This document shows positions 9,012-18,225 of a DNA stretch of 55,681 nucleotides, piece by piece. How positions within the stretch are numbered: the stretch's first letter is position 1; every line of letters starts with the position of its first letter. The notes below the pieces were generated by a model. It did no database searches, was not told where the DNA came from, and was given only the letters and a program-made list of their open reading frames with translations. Source of the stretch: Acidobacteriota bacterium. Its GTDB lineage: Bacteria; Acidobacteriota; Terriglobia; Terriglobales; Acidobacteriaceae. The stretch lies in the NCBI GenBank assembly GCA_021793405.1, contig JAJYSV010000022.1, positions 1 to 55,681 on the forward strand, given 5' to 3'. The translations under genes were made by a program, and so were the position numbers.

Positions 9012-11639
9012 ATGAGAACCCGTGTTTGTATCTGTACCATGCTGCTTGCGTTTTGTCATGTGCGAATGAAAGCGCAGGCATTGACCATGCGGCTTCCGCC
9101 GTTCATTTCCGGAACCCAGCGCGCTGTCGTCTCGACGCCGAAGAGCCAACCGACAAGTTCAAATTCAAGTGAAGATTCCTCTTCCTCCTCGTCCTCTTCA
9201 TCTGCGGTGCTTCCCGATGCGCCCCAGGCGGCACTCGACAACCTGCCTATTGCCGTGCCCATCCCAGCGCCGCCCACCGGCGTGCCCGTTACCATCCGCG
9301 CGCGCCAGCAGGAGAGACAAGACGACACATACAATCTTCGCGGCGAGGTGGAAATCGACTACGAAGATTACGTCATCCTCGCCGACCACGTGCAATACAA
9401 CTCCGCCACCGGCGACGTGAAAGCCGACGGCCATTTGCAGGTCACTGGCGGACCCGATCACGAGGACTTTGCCGCGGATCATGGCACATTGAATCTGAAC
9501 CTGCAGACCGGCCACTTCTACGACGTCATCGGATCGGTGGGTGTGCTGCACTCGGCGGCGGCGGGTAATGCCTTTGTACCCGAACTTTTCGGACTTGGGC
9601 CGACCAGCAATCGCAGCTTGTACACCTCAACGAACCCCTTCCTGATCACTGCCAAAGAGCTCATCAAAAAAGGTCCCGACAGTTATGAGTTAGTCGGCGG
9701 CAGCATGACCTCCTGTCGCCTGCCCAAACCCGATTGGCGCATTTTCGCGCCTCATATCGTCGTTGCCAACGGCACGGCGAAGGCGGCAAACGCCAATTTC
9801 CGTGCAATGGGATATCCGATCTTGTACCTGCCCTATGTCACCCATGGCATCGATACAGCCAGCCGGCAATCGGGCTTCTTGATTCCCGCGCTGGAAGTCG
9901 GCTCCACCATCAAAGGCACCGTGATTGGCGAGGAATACTACTGGGTCATCGGCCGCACTGCGGATTTGCTGGTGGGCTTCCAATATTATTCCCTGCGCGG
10001 ATGGGAGCAGAACGCCGAGTTTCGCTACAAGGGTATGGGAAAAACCTTCGTGCATGGGCTGTATAACGGACTGGAGGACCGCGGTCTTGCGCCTCAGTAT
10101 GTCAATCAGGGCGGCCAGGACACCATCGTAGCCGCGCGGCATGACATGACGCCCTATACCCGCGCCATCATCAATGCGGAGTATCTCAGCTCCTACCTAT
10201 ACCGGCTGGTCTTCGCGGAAAACTATTCACTGGCCGTCGCTTCCGAAGTCAAATCGTGGGCCTTCCTGGCGCATGAAAAAAATGGCTTCGCGAGCAGTTT
10301 CGAGATCGATCGCTATGAGAAGTACGCCAGCACTGTCTCTGGAGATGAGGTACACATCTTCCATTTGCCGCGACTGGAGTTCGACACTGCGGACCGCGGC
10401 TTGGGCCGATCGGGAGGACTGGCGGGCGGAGAAGCATCCTTCGGGATCCTGGCGCGCTCAGAGCCATATTATCGATCCCATCACGTCGCCCGGCTCGATT
10501 TGTTCCCGCACGTCTCGCTTCCCTGGATCGCCGATGGATGGACGTTTCGCCCAACCCTCGGATTGCGCGAAACCGCGTATTCGCACAGTCAGTTGCTCGG
10601 TCCAGTCCCATCCACGGTAACGCCCCAGCCAGCTGCGGCGTTGCCGGGTGAAGACGCTGTGCCGACTGCCAAAGATGCCGGGATCAATCGCGCCGCCATG
10701 GAAGCCGATCTCCAGATTTTGCCTCCAGTTCTGGAGCGCGATTTCGATGGACCCTATCTGGCGAACCATTTCGGAGTCACCCTCCGCCACACCATCGAGC
10801 CAGAAGTTAACTACCGCTACGTGGCCGGCATTCACAACTTCAACCGCATTCCACGCTTCGACGCCACAGACATCTACAGCGACACCGACGAAGTGGAATA
10901 TGGCGTGACGCAGAGACTCTTTCTGAAACGGCTTCACCCGGCACCGTGCGACAAAGATCTTCTCCAGGCAGAACCACAGCCGTCTGAAAATCGCACCTGC
11001 GGAGAAGGTTCGCGGCAACTGTTCTCCTGGTTTGTCGGACAAAAATATTTTGCCGACCCATCTTTCGGCAACGCCGTCGTAGCTGGACGCCGAAACGTAT
11101 TTACCTCGACGCTGGACTTCAGCGGCATCGACTACCTCACCGAGGCGCGCGACCTCTCCCCAGTGGTCTCCAGGCTGCGAATCGATCCCAGCTTCACCAC
11201 GAACCTGGAGTGGGATGCCGACTACGATACGAAAACGGGCCGATGGGCGGCCAGCGATGTGTACGCCGATTACCATCGCGGCAATTTCTTTTCCGGCCTT
11301 GGCCACTCTCTGCTCAATGCCGTCGGCGAAACGCCCATGCCGCCCGGCCAGCCGCCCAATGTTGTGAACTATAACCAGATGCAGCTCCTGCTGGGTTACG
11401 GAGCCATCACCAAGCCCGGCTTCAGCGCGGCGGCGAAAACCAACTTCCAGTTGGAAGGACGCGCGCTCGAATACGGAGGCCTGCAGGTAACCTATAACCG
11501 GAATTGCTGCGGTCTTACAGTCGAGGTCCAGCGTTTCGCGCTGGGCGCGGTCCGCAACGAGACCTCTACAACCTTCAACCTCACGCTGTCCGGCGTGGCC
11601 GCGGTCGGCAGCCTCGTGCGCGCGGAACGGTTGTTCTAA
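9012..11639 (+). CDS. lptD: LPS-assembly protein LptD
   Basis: An 875-residue outer-membrane protein that inserts lipopolysaccharide into the outer leaflet with LptE. After a signal peptide come a Ser-rich linker near 70-90, an OstA/LptA jellyroll (NLRGEVEIDYEDYVILADHV, then GDVKADG) and a long beta-barrel. The cysteines expected for the LptD disulfide pattern are visible: one in SMTSCRLPKPDW after the jellyroll, and an adjacent CC pair near the C-terminus (YNRNCCGLTVEVQRF). ATG 9012 precedes the signal sequence MRTRVCICTMLLAF; an upstream extension to 8928 is less likely. A DsbA-like and a SurA-like gene follow. Confidence 0.92.
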   Translation: MRTRVCICTMLLAFCHVRMKAQALTMRLPPFISGTQRAVVSTPKSQPTSSNSSEDSSSSSSSSSAVLPDAPQAALDNLPIAVPIPAPPTGVPVTIRARQQERQDDTYNLRGEVEIDYEDYVILADHVQYNSATGDVKADGHLQVTGGPDHEDFAADHGTLNLNLQTGHFYDVIGSVGVLHSAAAGNAFVPELFGLGPTSNRSLYTSTNPFLITAKELIKKGPDSYELVGGSMTSCRLPKPDWRIFAPHIVVANGTAKAANANFRAMGYPILYLPYVTHGIDTASRQSGFLIPALEVGSTIKGTVIGEEYYWVIGRTADLLVGFQYYSLRGWEQNAEFRYKGMGKTFVHGLYNGLEDRGLAPQYVNQGGQDTIVAARHDMTPYTRAIINAEYLSSYLYRLVFAENYSLAVASEVKSWAFLAHEKNGFASSFEIDRYEKYASTVSGDEVHIFHLPRLEFDTADRGLGRSGGLAGGEASFGILARSEPYYRSHHVARLDLFPHVSLPWIADGWTFRPTLGLRETAYSHSQLLGPVPSTVTPQPAAALPGEDAVPTAKDAGINRAAMEADLQILPPVLERDFDGPYLANHFGVTLRHTIEPEVNYRYVAGIHNFNRIPRFDATDIYSDTDEVEYGVTQRLFLKRLHPAPCDKDLLQAEPQPSENRTCGEGSRQLFSWFVGQKYFADPSFGNAVVAGRRNVFTSTLDFSGIDYLTEARDLSPVVSRLRIDPSFTTNLEWDADYDTKTGRWAASDVYADYHRGNFFSGLGHSLLNAVGETPMPPGQPPNVVNYNQMQLLLGYGAITKPGFSAAAKTNFQLEGRALEYGGLQVTYNRNCCGLTVEVQRFALGAVRNETSTTFNLTLSGVAAVGSLVRAERLF

Positions 11640-11789
11640 GTGGACTCCTTACGCCCTATAGAGAGTCAGAAATCGTTGCCGTGTTAGGAAACAGTCTCCG
11701 GCGCGACGAACCGCCCGGCTCCTGCCATTCTCGCGCACCGTCCAGCAGCAACAGGGCTCTGCGTGTGATAATGGGGAATAATACAGTCG

Positions 11790-12749
11790 ATGGGGAACTC
11801 GTTGCGCATATCTCGCTTTTTCATGATTTTTTTCCTCGTTGCCGGAATAGGCTGCAAGGCGCAGTCGGCGCCCGGCAACAATACCCTCCAGGCCAAACTG
11901 GACCGCCGGATTGAGCTGACCATCCGCTCGCAATACAATGTGCCTCCGGACTACACCGTAACACTGGGCCAGCGCGCCAAGAGCGACGTGAATGGATTCG
12001 ACACCCTGCCGGTGACCTTCAGCAACGGACCGCAGAAGAAGACCACAATTTTCCTGATATCGACCGACAACAACACTCTGGCGCGCTTGGAGAAATTCGA
12101 TCTTTCGAAAAATCCGGCCGCCAGCATCAACACGCTGGGGCGTCCTATTCGGGGGAACCCGGCGGCGAAAGTCACGATCATCAGCTTTGACGATCTGGAA
12201 TGCCCATTCTGCGCGCGCATGAATCAGGTTTTGTTTCCCGCCACGGAACAGCATTACGGAACGATGGTTCGCTATATCTATAAAGACTTTCCTCTTCCGG
12301 AACATCCCTGGGCCATGCATGCCGCGGTTGATGTCAACTGCATGGCGGACCAGAGCCCAGTCGGCTACTGGAACCTGGTCGACTATTTCCATGACCACGG
12401 CAGCGAGATCTCCGGCGAGGGCAGCCAGCAGAACGTCGCTGCAAGCTTCAAGAAGCTCGACGATGCTACTCGCGCGGAAGGGCAGCGCGATAATGTCGAT
12501 ATGGGAAAATTGAACGCCTGCGTTGCCAAGCAGGACGACTCCGTCATTCGCGATTCCATCAAAGAGGGCGATTCGCTGGGCATCGATGGCACCCCGACTC
12601 TGTTTATCAACGGAGAGCGCGCCGTCGGCGCACTTTCTCAGGCGATGCTTTGGACCATTGTGGACCGGGCCATTCGAGATGCAGGCGAGGTCCCCCCTCC
12701 GCAAACAAATAGCACTGCAGCAACATCTCCCGCGCCGCCCAGCAATTAG
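11790..12749 (+). CDS. DsbA/DsbG-like thioredoxin-fold lipoprotein
   Basis: A 319-residue protein with an N-terminal lipoprotein signal (FFLVAGIGC) and a thioredoxin fold at about 125-290. The redox site is CPFC in DDLECPFCARM, and the cis-Pro loop is GIDGTPTLFING. The central VRYIYKDFPLPEHPWAMHAA matches the DsbA/Thioredoxin_4 group, so it acts as a periplasmic thiol-disulfide oxidase or isomerase. Its position between lptD and a SurA-like gene suggests it may oxidise envelope proteins such as LptD; that link is inference. The C-terminus is Pro/Ala/Thr-rich and probably flexible. Confidence 0.87.
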   Translation: MGNSLRISRFFMIFFLVAGIGCKAQSAPGNNTLQAKLDRRIELTIRSQYNVPPDYTVTLGQRAKSDVNGFDTLPVTFSNGPQKKTTIFLISTDNNTLARLEKFDLSKNPAASINTLGRPIRGNPAAKVTIISFDDLECPFCARMNQVLFPATEQHYGTMVRYIYKDFPLPEHPWAMHAAVDVNCMADQSPVGYWNLVDYFHDHGSEISGEGSQQNVAASFKKLDDATRAEGQRDNVDMGKLNACVAKQDDSVIRDSIKEGDSLGIDGTPTLFINGERAVGALSQAMLWTIVDRAIRDAGEVPPPQTNSTAATSPAPPSN

Positions 12750-12848
12750 CAGCTCGCAGGGAGCGGATTGGGACACACAGTTTCAGGCAAGGGCCCGAGG
12801 CAATTGGAACACCGGGCAGGCATGCGAATGGAGAACAGATTGAACGTC

Positions 12849-13961
12849 ATGATGCGGAAATCCTTTTTATCTTCCAGCTATGTTGTCTCTCGCGGGGCCT
12901 CTGAAATCGCCCTGTTGCCCACCCGCAGCATCGGCTTGGCCGCAATGGCCAGCGTATTTTTCCTCGTCGCGCTCGCCGGTTGCTCGCGCACGCCGAACCC
13001 CAATGTTTGGGCCACCGTGGACGGTCATCCGATTATGAAATCGGAGGTGGACAAGTATTACCAGGCAAAAGTCAATTCCATGCAGCAGCAGCCTACGGCG
13101 GATGAGGAAGCCACGCTCAAGCTGGATATCCTGCATCAGCGGATCGGGGAGGAAATGATTCGGCAGCAGGCGGAAAAACTGCATCTGGTGGCGACGGATG
13201 CAGAGGTGGATGCCAAAATCGCGCAATTGAAGGCGCCTTATACCGACGAGCAATTCGACGCCAAGTTGAAATCCCAGGGACTCACTCTGGCAGATGCCCG
13301 CCGTGAAATCTGGCTGAACCTGACCGAGGAAAAGGTGCTCAATAGGGAGATTGAATCGAAGATCAACATCACCGACGATGACGTCTCCAATTTCTACAAC
13401 CTGCACAAGGCCGACTTCAACCTGATTGAGCCGGAATACCACCTAGCCCGAATTATTGTCACTTCTTCTCCAAACCAGCAGGTCAAGAACCTGCAAAACA
13501 GCAAGGCTCGCAATGACGCGGAGGCGCGAAAGGAGATCCAGGCCCTGCACAACCAGTTGGAAACTGGCGCGGATTTTGGCACCCTGGCGGCGAACTACTC
13601 CGAAGACCCCAATACCAGCTCTAGCGGAGGCGACATGGGCTTTATTCCCGAATCCCAACTGAAATCCGATCCGGCGGTTTTTGGCGCAGTCAGCAAACTG
13701 CAACCCGGGCAGATCACCTCGGTCCTTCCAATTCTCCAGACCGGTTCCAAACAGCCCGCCGGTTACATGATTTGCAAACTAATCGCCATTGAGCCCGCTG
13801 GGCAGCATCCGCTCAGCGATCCACGCGTGCAGCAGATGATTCGTCAGCAACTGCACGACAGCCGTTCCCGCCTCCTGCAAGGCGCCTATCAGGAAGTGCT
13901 GCGCGATCAGGCCAGAGTGGTTAACTACTTTGCGGAAGACATTCTAAAGAACGCCCACTAG
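12849..13961 (+). CDS. SurA/PpiC-like periplasmic peptidyl-prolyl isomerase lipoprotein
   Basis: A lipoprotein of about 370 residues with signal MASVFFLVALAGC, a SurA_N-like helical region (ATVDGHPIMKSEVDKYYQAK) and one parvulin domain near 195-320 (YHLARIIVTS, ADFGTLAANYSEDP, GGDMGFIPESQL, VFGAVSKLQPGQI). It is a chaperone and prolyl isomerase for outer-membrane protein folding. The start is uncertain: ATGs at 12822, 12828 and 12849 are in frame, none has a strong Shine-Dalgarno, and the frame opens at 12768. Its place after lptD and the DsbA-like gene matches the known lptD-surA neighbourhood of proteobacteria. Confidence 0.85.
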   Translation: MMRKSFLSSSYVVSRGASEIALLPTRSIGLAAMASVFFLVALAGCSRTPNPNVWATVDGHPIMKSEVDKYYQAKVNSMQQQPTADEEATLKLDILHQRIGEEMIRQQAEKLHLVATDAEVDAKIAQLKAPYTDEQFDAKLKSQGLTLADARREIWLNLTEEKVLNREIESKINITDDDVSNFYNLHKADFNLIEPEYHLARIIVTSSPNQQVKNLQNSKARNDAEARKEIQALHNQLETGADFGTLAANYSEDPNTSSSGGDMGFIPESQLKSDPAVFGAVSKLQPGQITSVLPILQTGSKQPAGYMICKLIAIEPAGQHPLSDPRVQQMIRQQLHDSRSRLLQGAYQEVLRDQARVVNYFAEDILKNAH

Positions 13962-14039
13962 CTAGAGCAGTCCTGCTGCGATAAGGAAATAGCGCCATTC
14001 TGAGCACAGCGAAGCATTCATGCATCGATTTTCCCCAGC

Positions 14040-14876
14040 AACATAGATATACGTCGCTTCGCTCACAAACTCGCAGGTTGAAATTCAACGTGTTGTCCCC
14101 GAACCCAAGAAAAGTGCCGTTCGGCTCTGGCACCTTCAGTACGTCCGGGTGAGCGTCGCAATCTGCAACAGTATCTTCCGGATCATGGTCGGATCGCTGC
14201 CATAGGAAACTCCCACAGGAACTTGGGCGCGCATCTTCCAATCGTTCGCCGTCCAGTTGGTCACCTGCTTCTCGACGAATTCCGAGTTGGGTACAATGAT
14301 CACCGCGTTGTCGCCGGTCCGCACCCAGGTGCTCCGCCCCTTGCTGGCGATGATGTCTCCATAGAATGATCCCAGCGCGACCCTGTCCCCGCTGCGCACC
14401 GGCTGCTCTACCAGCAGAATTACCCCAGCACAAAATTGGTGGCGATCGGCTGTAGCCCAAGTTCCACCCCCAGGCGGAGCGAGCCACCCACCACGACCAG
14501 ACTGCTCAGATTCAGCCAAGAACTTCCAGTCCGATGATCCCGCCGAAAACGAAAATCAGATATGAGACGATGCGAGCCACCGCGTACTGCTGCGACACAG
14601 CCAGCGATGTGTGGATCCTGACCTCGCTCGCTAAAACACGCAGCGTGAAGCGCGATAGCAGGCCAAGCGCGACGATGAAGATCGTAATCTGGCTCAAGAA
14701 GAGCAGCGTGATCGAGGTATGGCCCACAGAAAACGGCGGCGCATAGAGAGTGTGGCGGAGTTTTCTTCCGAGATCTCCCAGCAACGGCGACCACAGGCTG
14801 CCAAATCAATGCCAACGAGCAGTAGGAGTAATACGGAAAAGATGATCGAAATGAGCCGTCGACTGGAAATACTCAT
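14040..14876 (-). pseudogene. Broken MscS-type mechanosensitive channel
   Basis: MscS-like peptide is spread over several frames that read in order on the minus strand. ATG 14876 (AAGGAG upstream) gives MSISSRRLISIIFSVLLLLL. A shift near 14790 leads to LLGDLGRKLRHTLYAPPF through FVFGGIIGLEVLG. A further frame has LNLSSLVVVGGSLRLGVELG then LQPIATNFVLG. The next has GVILLVEQPVRSGDRVALG and IIVPNSEFVEKQVTNW. A last frame has PEPNGTFLGFGDN. At least four frame changes are needed, and the C-terminus is lost near 14040, so this is a decayed gene rather than a single sequencing slip. Bases 14877-15148 upstream hold no gene. Confidence 0.85.
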
Positions 14877-15148
14877 CCATTCCGCTCCTTGACCATGGCT
14901 CCGCCTCGACCAGCCTTCCTGCTGGCCTCGAATATATGCATCGATGTACTCCCAGCCTAGTCGAAAAAAAGTTACGAGCGCACCGCTGCAAGTCCAGGAC
15001 CAATTGATAGCCCTCTCCGCGGCGGTTACGCTCCATCGAAGCCGTGTGTTTGCAGCCATGCAGTTCAATATAGAACGTCGCGAGCGAAGCGCCTCTCTGC
15101 GCGCCGTCATCCTCCATCCCGACGCAGCTCATGCATCGGCAGGAAAAA

Positions 15149-15179
15149 GCAAGGCCCCCGAGCGATTCGGGGGCCTTGC
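15149..15179 (-). terminator. Rho-independent terminator of the TPR lipoprotein gene
   Basis: Read on the minus strand, a perfect 13-bp GC-rich stem (arms 15149-15161 and 15167-15179, five-base loop) is followed by CTTTTTCC. It lies 31 bases beyond the stop of the TPR gene and would also close the tonB-exbBD-TPR transcription unit. Confidence 0.85.
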
Positions 15180-15210
15180 CATTTCCAGTCACGCACTGAT
15201 TTTCGAAAAG

Positions 15211-16029
15211 CTATTTCCCTAGCTCAATGCCCTTCTGCACATTCTGGTTTGCCTTGATTTGATTTGCCTTGCGCGCGGCCAGGCCCTTCTCTACCCACCC
15301 CTGAGCGGCTGCGAGATCCGCTTGGCGGGCAGCATCATCTCCACACTCGATGTCGGCCTTCCGGCGTAGCATCAAGTTGAGGTAGGACATGGCATCGTCA
15401 TAGTTCGCCCGCAGTTGAACCGCCTTGTTCAACGCATCCAGTCCCTCCTGGATGAGTGGCCCGTTCTGTTCCGCCAGCGCGGCACAGGCCTTTTTGTCCT
15501 TGATCGGATCCCCATTGTCATGCAGACCTAATGACTGGCGCACCGGAACCGCATTCTTGTATGCCAGTGTCCAATCGATCACTCCAATGGTGTAATACGC
15601 TTCCGCGTCGTTCGGATCTATGGCGATGATTTTCTTCTGGTATAACTTCGCGTTATTTAAATCCTGAATGTTGAAATAAAGTGCGGCAATCCCTTTCAGC
15701 GCGTTTAGATTGTTGGGATCCCTTTGCAGGACAAGCTGAAAATTCTGAATCGCCAGCTGCGCATTCTTCATATTGTCTGGCGTTTGCATGTTGGGAACGA
15801 CTTGCTGGGAATAGGCCGTCGCCAGATACAAGCGCGCCATCGGCAAGGTGGGATCAAGTTGGACCGCCTGCTGAAAGTGATCGATGGCTGCTTCGTAGCT
15901 GGCTGTTTTAAAGGCGTTCACGCCCTTGTTCAGCTGGTCCCGGGCTTTCAGTTTGTTACATCCAGTGGTAAGGGCCAGGCCCGCACACAGCAACGCAGCC
16001 ATGACCGGAAGACGTACAATGCGATTCAT
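15211..16029 (-). CDS. TPR-repeat lipoprotein
   Basis: A 272-residue lipoprotein. Signal and lipobox are MNRIVRLPVMAALLCAGLAL then TTGC. TPR units follow: ARDQLNKGVNAFKTASYEAA, IDHFQQAVQLDPTLPMARLY, LALKGIAALYFNIQDLNNA-type and AEAYYTIGVIDWTLAYKNA. TPRs mediate protein-protein contacts, so it is probably an adaptor anchored to the envelope. ATG 16029 has AAGGAGAGG upstream. It lies 184 bases downstream of exbD on the same strand and may be a late member of the tonB/exb transcription unit. No enzymatic motif is visible. Confidence 0.8.
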   Translation of the reverse strand: MNRIVRLPVMAALLCAGLALTTGCNKLKARDQLNKGVNAFKTASYEAAIDHFQQAVQLDPTLPMARLYLATAYSQQVVPNMQTPDNMKNAQLAIQNFQLVLQRDPNNLNALKGIAALYFNIQDLNNAKLYQKKIIAIDPNDAEAYYTIGVIDWTLAYKNAVPVRQSLGLHDNGDPIKDKKACAALAEQNGPLIQEGLDALNKAVQLRANYDDAMSYLNLMLRRKADIECGDDAARQADLAAAQGWVEKGLAARKANQIKANQNVQKGIELGK

Positions 16030-16213
16030 TCGGATTGACCTCTCCTTACAATCAGTCGACACCCACACAGGCTGGAACGGCAGGGAAGGCCCGCTGGGAA
16101 ATGTGATTTTCCTTACCGTGTGATCTTACTCTGTTTCTTGCAATTGAGAAAGTTCGGCCACCCGAATCCAAGCTCCCGTTGCGAGTAGAACGCACAGCGT
16201 ATGCCACCGCTCG

Positions 16214-16648
16214 CTATTGTCCCGCCGCGATCTTGGGGGTGATGACGCCGATGTGATCGACGCCTGCCTGACTACCGATATCCACAACGTCCGCAATTGC
16301 CGCCCAATCGAGATTCGGATCGCCCTTGATGAACATCACCTTGGTCGCGCGAATCGCATAAATCTGCTCCAGCTGCGCCAGCAGCTGGCTATGCTGTACA
16401 GGCGTCTCATTGATCTTATACTGCACGTTCCGGTTGCCAGAACCCAATACTTGCAGCACGATCGTAGTATCGCTCTGCTCCTGGTGTTGCGGATTTTTCG
16501 GCGGCTGGGGCACCAGAGCATCGAGTCCGTGCGGCGTGGTCGGCGTGATGACCATAAAAATGATCAGCAACACGAGAAGCACGTCGATTAGAGGAGTGAC
16601 GTTCGGGGTCGACGACAGGCCGCCGACGTTACCACCTGACATTGCCAT
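16214..16648 (-). CDS. exbD: ExbD/TolR-family biopolymer transport protein (copy 2)
   Basis: A 144-residue protein with one N-terminal transmembrane segment containing the family core NVTPLIDVLLVLLIIFMVIT; the Asp in LIDV is the proton-pathway residue. A periplasmic domain follows, ending in DVVDIGSQAGVDHIGVITPK. With ExbB and TonB it transmits the proton motive force to outer-membrane receptors. GAGGAT precedes the ATG. It is the second of two tandem exbD genes, which differ in the periplasmic part, as is usual where a heteromeric ExbD pair is used. Confidence 0.92.
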   Translation of the reverse strand: MAMSGGNVGGLSSTPNVTPLIDVLLVLLIIFMVITPTTPHGLDALVPQPPKNPQHQEQSDTTIVLQVLGSGNRNVQYKINETPVQHSQLLAQLEQIYAIRATKVMFIKGDPNLDWAAIADVVDIGSQAGVDHIGVITPKIAAGQ

Positions 16649-16764
16649 GAGATTATCCTCGTTTCAAAAAATGCGGTTTGAAAAGCGCGTCCGCCAGGGC
16701 TGTGCTGCGTCCAACTGGAGTTGCGAAAACGTGGCTGAGATCTTCCCATGCCAGGCGTTCTGGC

Positions 16765-17238
16765 TCACGTACCGGGCGCGGGCGCTGGGGTCGGCGGAGT
16801 CGGTTGCGGTGGTGGCGGCGTCTGCGACGGCTCCGTAAGGAACGCCACTTCATCCACACCGGCGGTGCGCAGCGCATCGATCGCATCCATCACGATGCCG
16901 TAGCGCGCGCGTATATCCGCCCGAATGTACACGGTCTTGTTAGGCTTGTCCTGTAAAAGATCCTGAGCCTTGGGCCCAAGATCCGCCAACACAATCTGAT
17001 TGGCCCCCAGATACACCTTACCGTCGCGTGTGATCGACACCTTCACGCTGTCCTCATGGTCGGCATCCGGCAATGGCACAGCACTGATCGCCCTGGCCAG
17101 GTCCACGTTCACCTTGTTGTTCAACATGGGCGTGACGACCATGAAAATGATCAGCAGGACTAGCATCACGTCCACCATCGGGGTGACGTTGATGTCTGAG
17201 TTTACCTTCTTGCCTTCGTCTCGTACTGCAATTGCCAT
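16765..17238 (-). CDS. exbD: ExbD/TolR-family biopolymer transport protein (copy 1)
   Basis: A 157-residue protein with the membrane core INVTPMVDVMLVLLIIFMVV and a periplasmic domain (VYLGANQIVLADLGPKAQDL, KTVYIRADIRARYGIVMDAI). The C-terminal 20 residues are Pro/Thr-rich (PPPPQPTPPTPAPAPGT). It is part of the energising complex with ExbB. GGGAG upstream supports ATG 17238. It is 116 bases upstream of the second exbD and 159 bases downstream of exbB. Confidence 0.93.
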   Translation of the reverse strand: MAIAVRDEGKKVNSDINVTPMVDVMLVLLIIFMVVTPMLNNKVNVDLARAISAVPLPDADHEDSVKVSITRDGKVYLGANQIVLADLGPKAQDLLQDKPNKTVYIRADIRARYGIVMDAIDALRTAGVDEVAFLTEPSQTPPPPQPTPPTPAPAPGT

Positions 17239-17397
17239 AGAGAAACTCCCGTGGCCTGGAACTCTCGCCGCTGGTGGGCATGGAGCTTGGCCGAAATCGT
17301 TTCAGGCTCAGCCCGGTGGGCTGGCGAAGTTTTCAATCTCCGCCAGCCGCAACCGTGATTCCTGTTTGCAACCGGTTCCTGAACTGCGAGTTTCCTG

Positions 17398-18141
17398 TTA
17401 GCGGCGCGCGCCTTGTTTCAGGAAGTAATCCACCAGCTCGCTGGAAGAATTATCCATTTCGACGTCGAACGCTTCCACTCGGTTGGTGAAGTAGTTGAAG
17501 GCCATAACAGCCGGGATGGCGACGAAGAGACCGAACGCGGTGGTGACCAGGGCCTCGGAAATTCCGCCGGCTACTTGTCCGATACCGGAAGTCTTCGACG
17601 TGGCAATCGACTGGAAAGCATCCAAGATGCCAATAACCGTCCCAAACAGTCCGATGAACGGCGCCGTCGAGCCGATAGTAGCCAATCCGCCTAAGCCGCG
17701 CTTCAGCTTGGCATGGACAATCGCTTCCGACCGTTCGAGGGCGCGCTGGCTGGCTTCTACCTGGTCCTCGGTGACGGTGCCGCCGCTGCCATAATTGCGG
17801 AACTCCTGGAGTCCCGCAGTTACGACTTCAGCAAGATGGGATTTCTTGCTGCGATCGGCAACTTTGATTGCTTCATCCAGGCGGCCTTCCTTCAGGGCGC
17901 CTGCTACCTTGGGGGCGAACTCCCGAGACTGCTTGCGGGCCGCCGAGAAATAAAGGGCACGGTCAATCATCACAGCCAAAGACCACACCGACATGATCAG
18001 CAGTAGAAATACGACGCCCTTGGGCAGCCATCCCATATTGTGCCACATATCGACAATACTGAAGCCGACGGGCTGCTGATCTTGAAAGAACGCGGCCAAT
18101 GCAGCCGGGTGAGCGAATTGCGTTAATTGTGCGAGAATCAC
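17398..18141 (-). CDS. exbB: ExbB/TolQ/MotA-family proton channel protein
   Basis: A 247-residue inner-membrane protein with three transmembrane spans. Signatures are PKGVVFLLLIMSVWSLAVMI, the long cytoplasmic helix, and the family core GLGGLATIGSTAPFIGLFGT followed by VIGILDAFQSIA and ALVTTAFGLFVAIPAVMAFN. It forms the proton-conducting ring around ExbD and drives TonB. The start is GTG with AAGGAGG about ten bases upstream. It lies directly after tonB. Confidence 0.93.
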   Translation of the reverse strand: MILAQLTQFAHPAALAAFFQDQQPVGFSIVDMWHNMGWLPKGVVFLLLIMSVWSLAVMIDRALYFSAARKQSREFAPKVAGALKEGRLDEAIKVADRSKKSHLAEVVTAGLQEFRNYGSGGTVTEDQVEASQRALERSEAIVHAKLKRGLGGLATIGSTAPFIGLFGTVIGILDAFQSIATSKTSGIGQVAGGISEALVTTAFGLFVAIPAVMAFNYFTNRVEAFDVEMDNSSSELVDYFLKQGARR

Positions 18142-18225
18142 AGGAATTTATCCTCCTTAAGGATAAGCTTGCTTGGGTTACAACCGGGCTACGAAGCTTG
18201 TAGAGAGCGAGTGAATGCGAATTTA

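Noticed and set aside
11649-12776. 375-codon frame antisense to the DsbA-like gene
   Set aside because: It covers a gene with an intact CPFC thioredoxin domain. The antisense peptide shows no domain and has no ribosome site.
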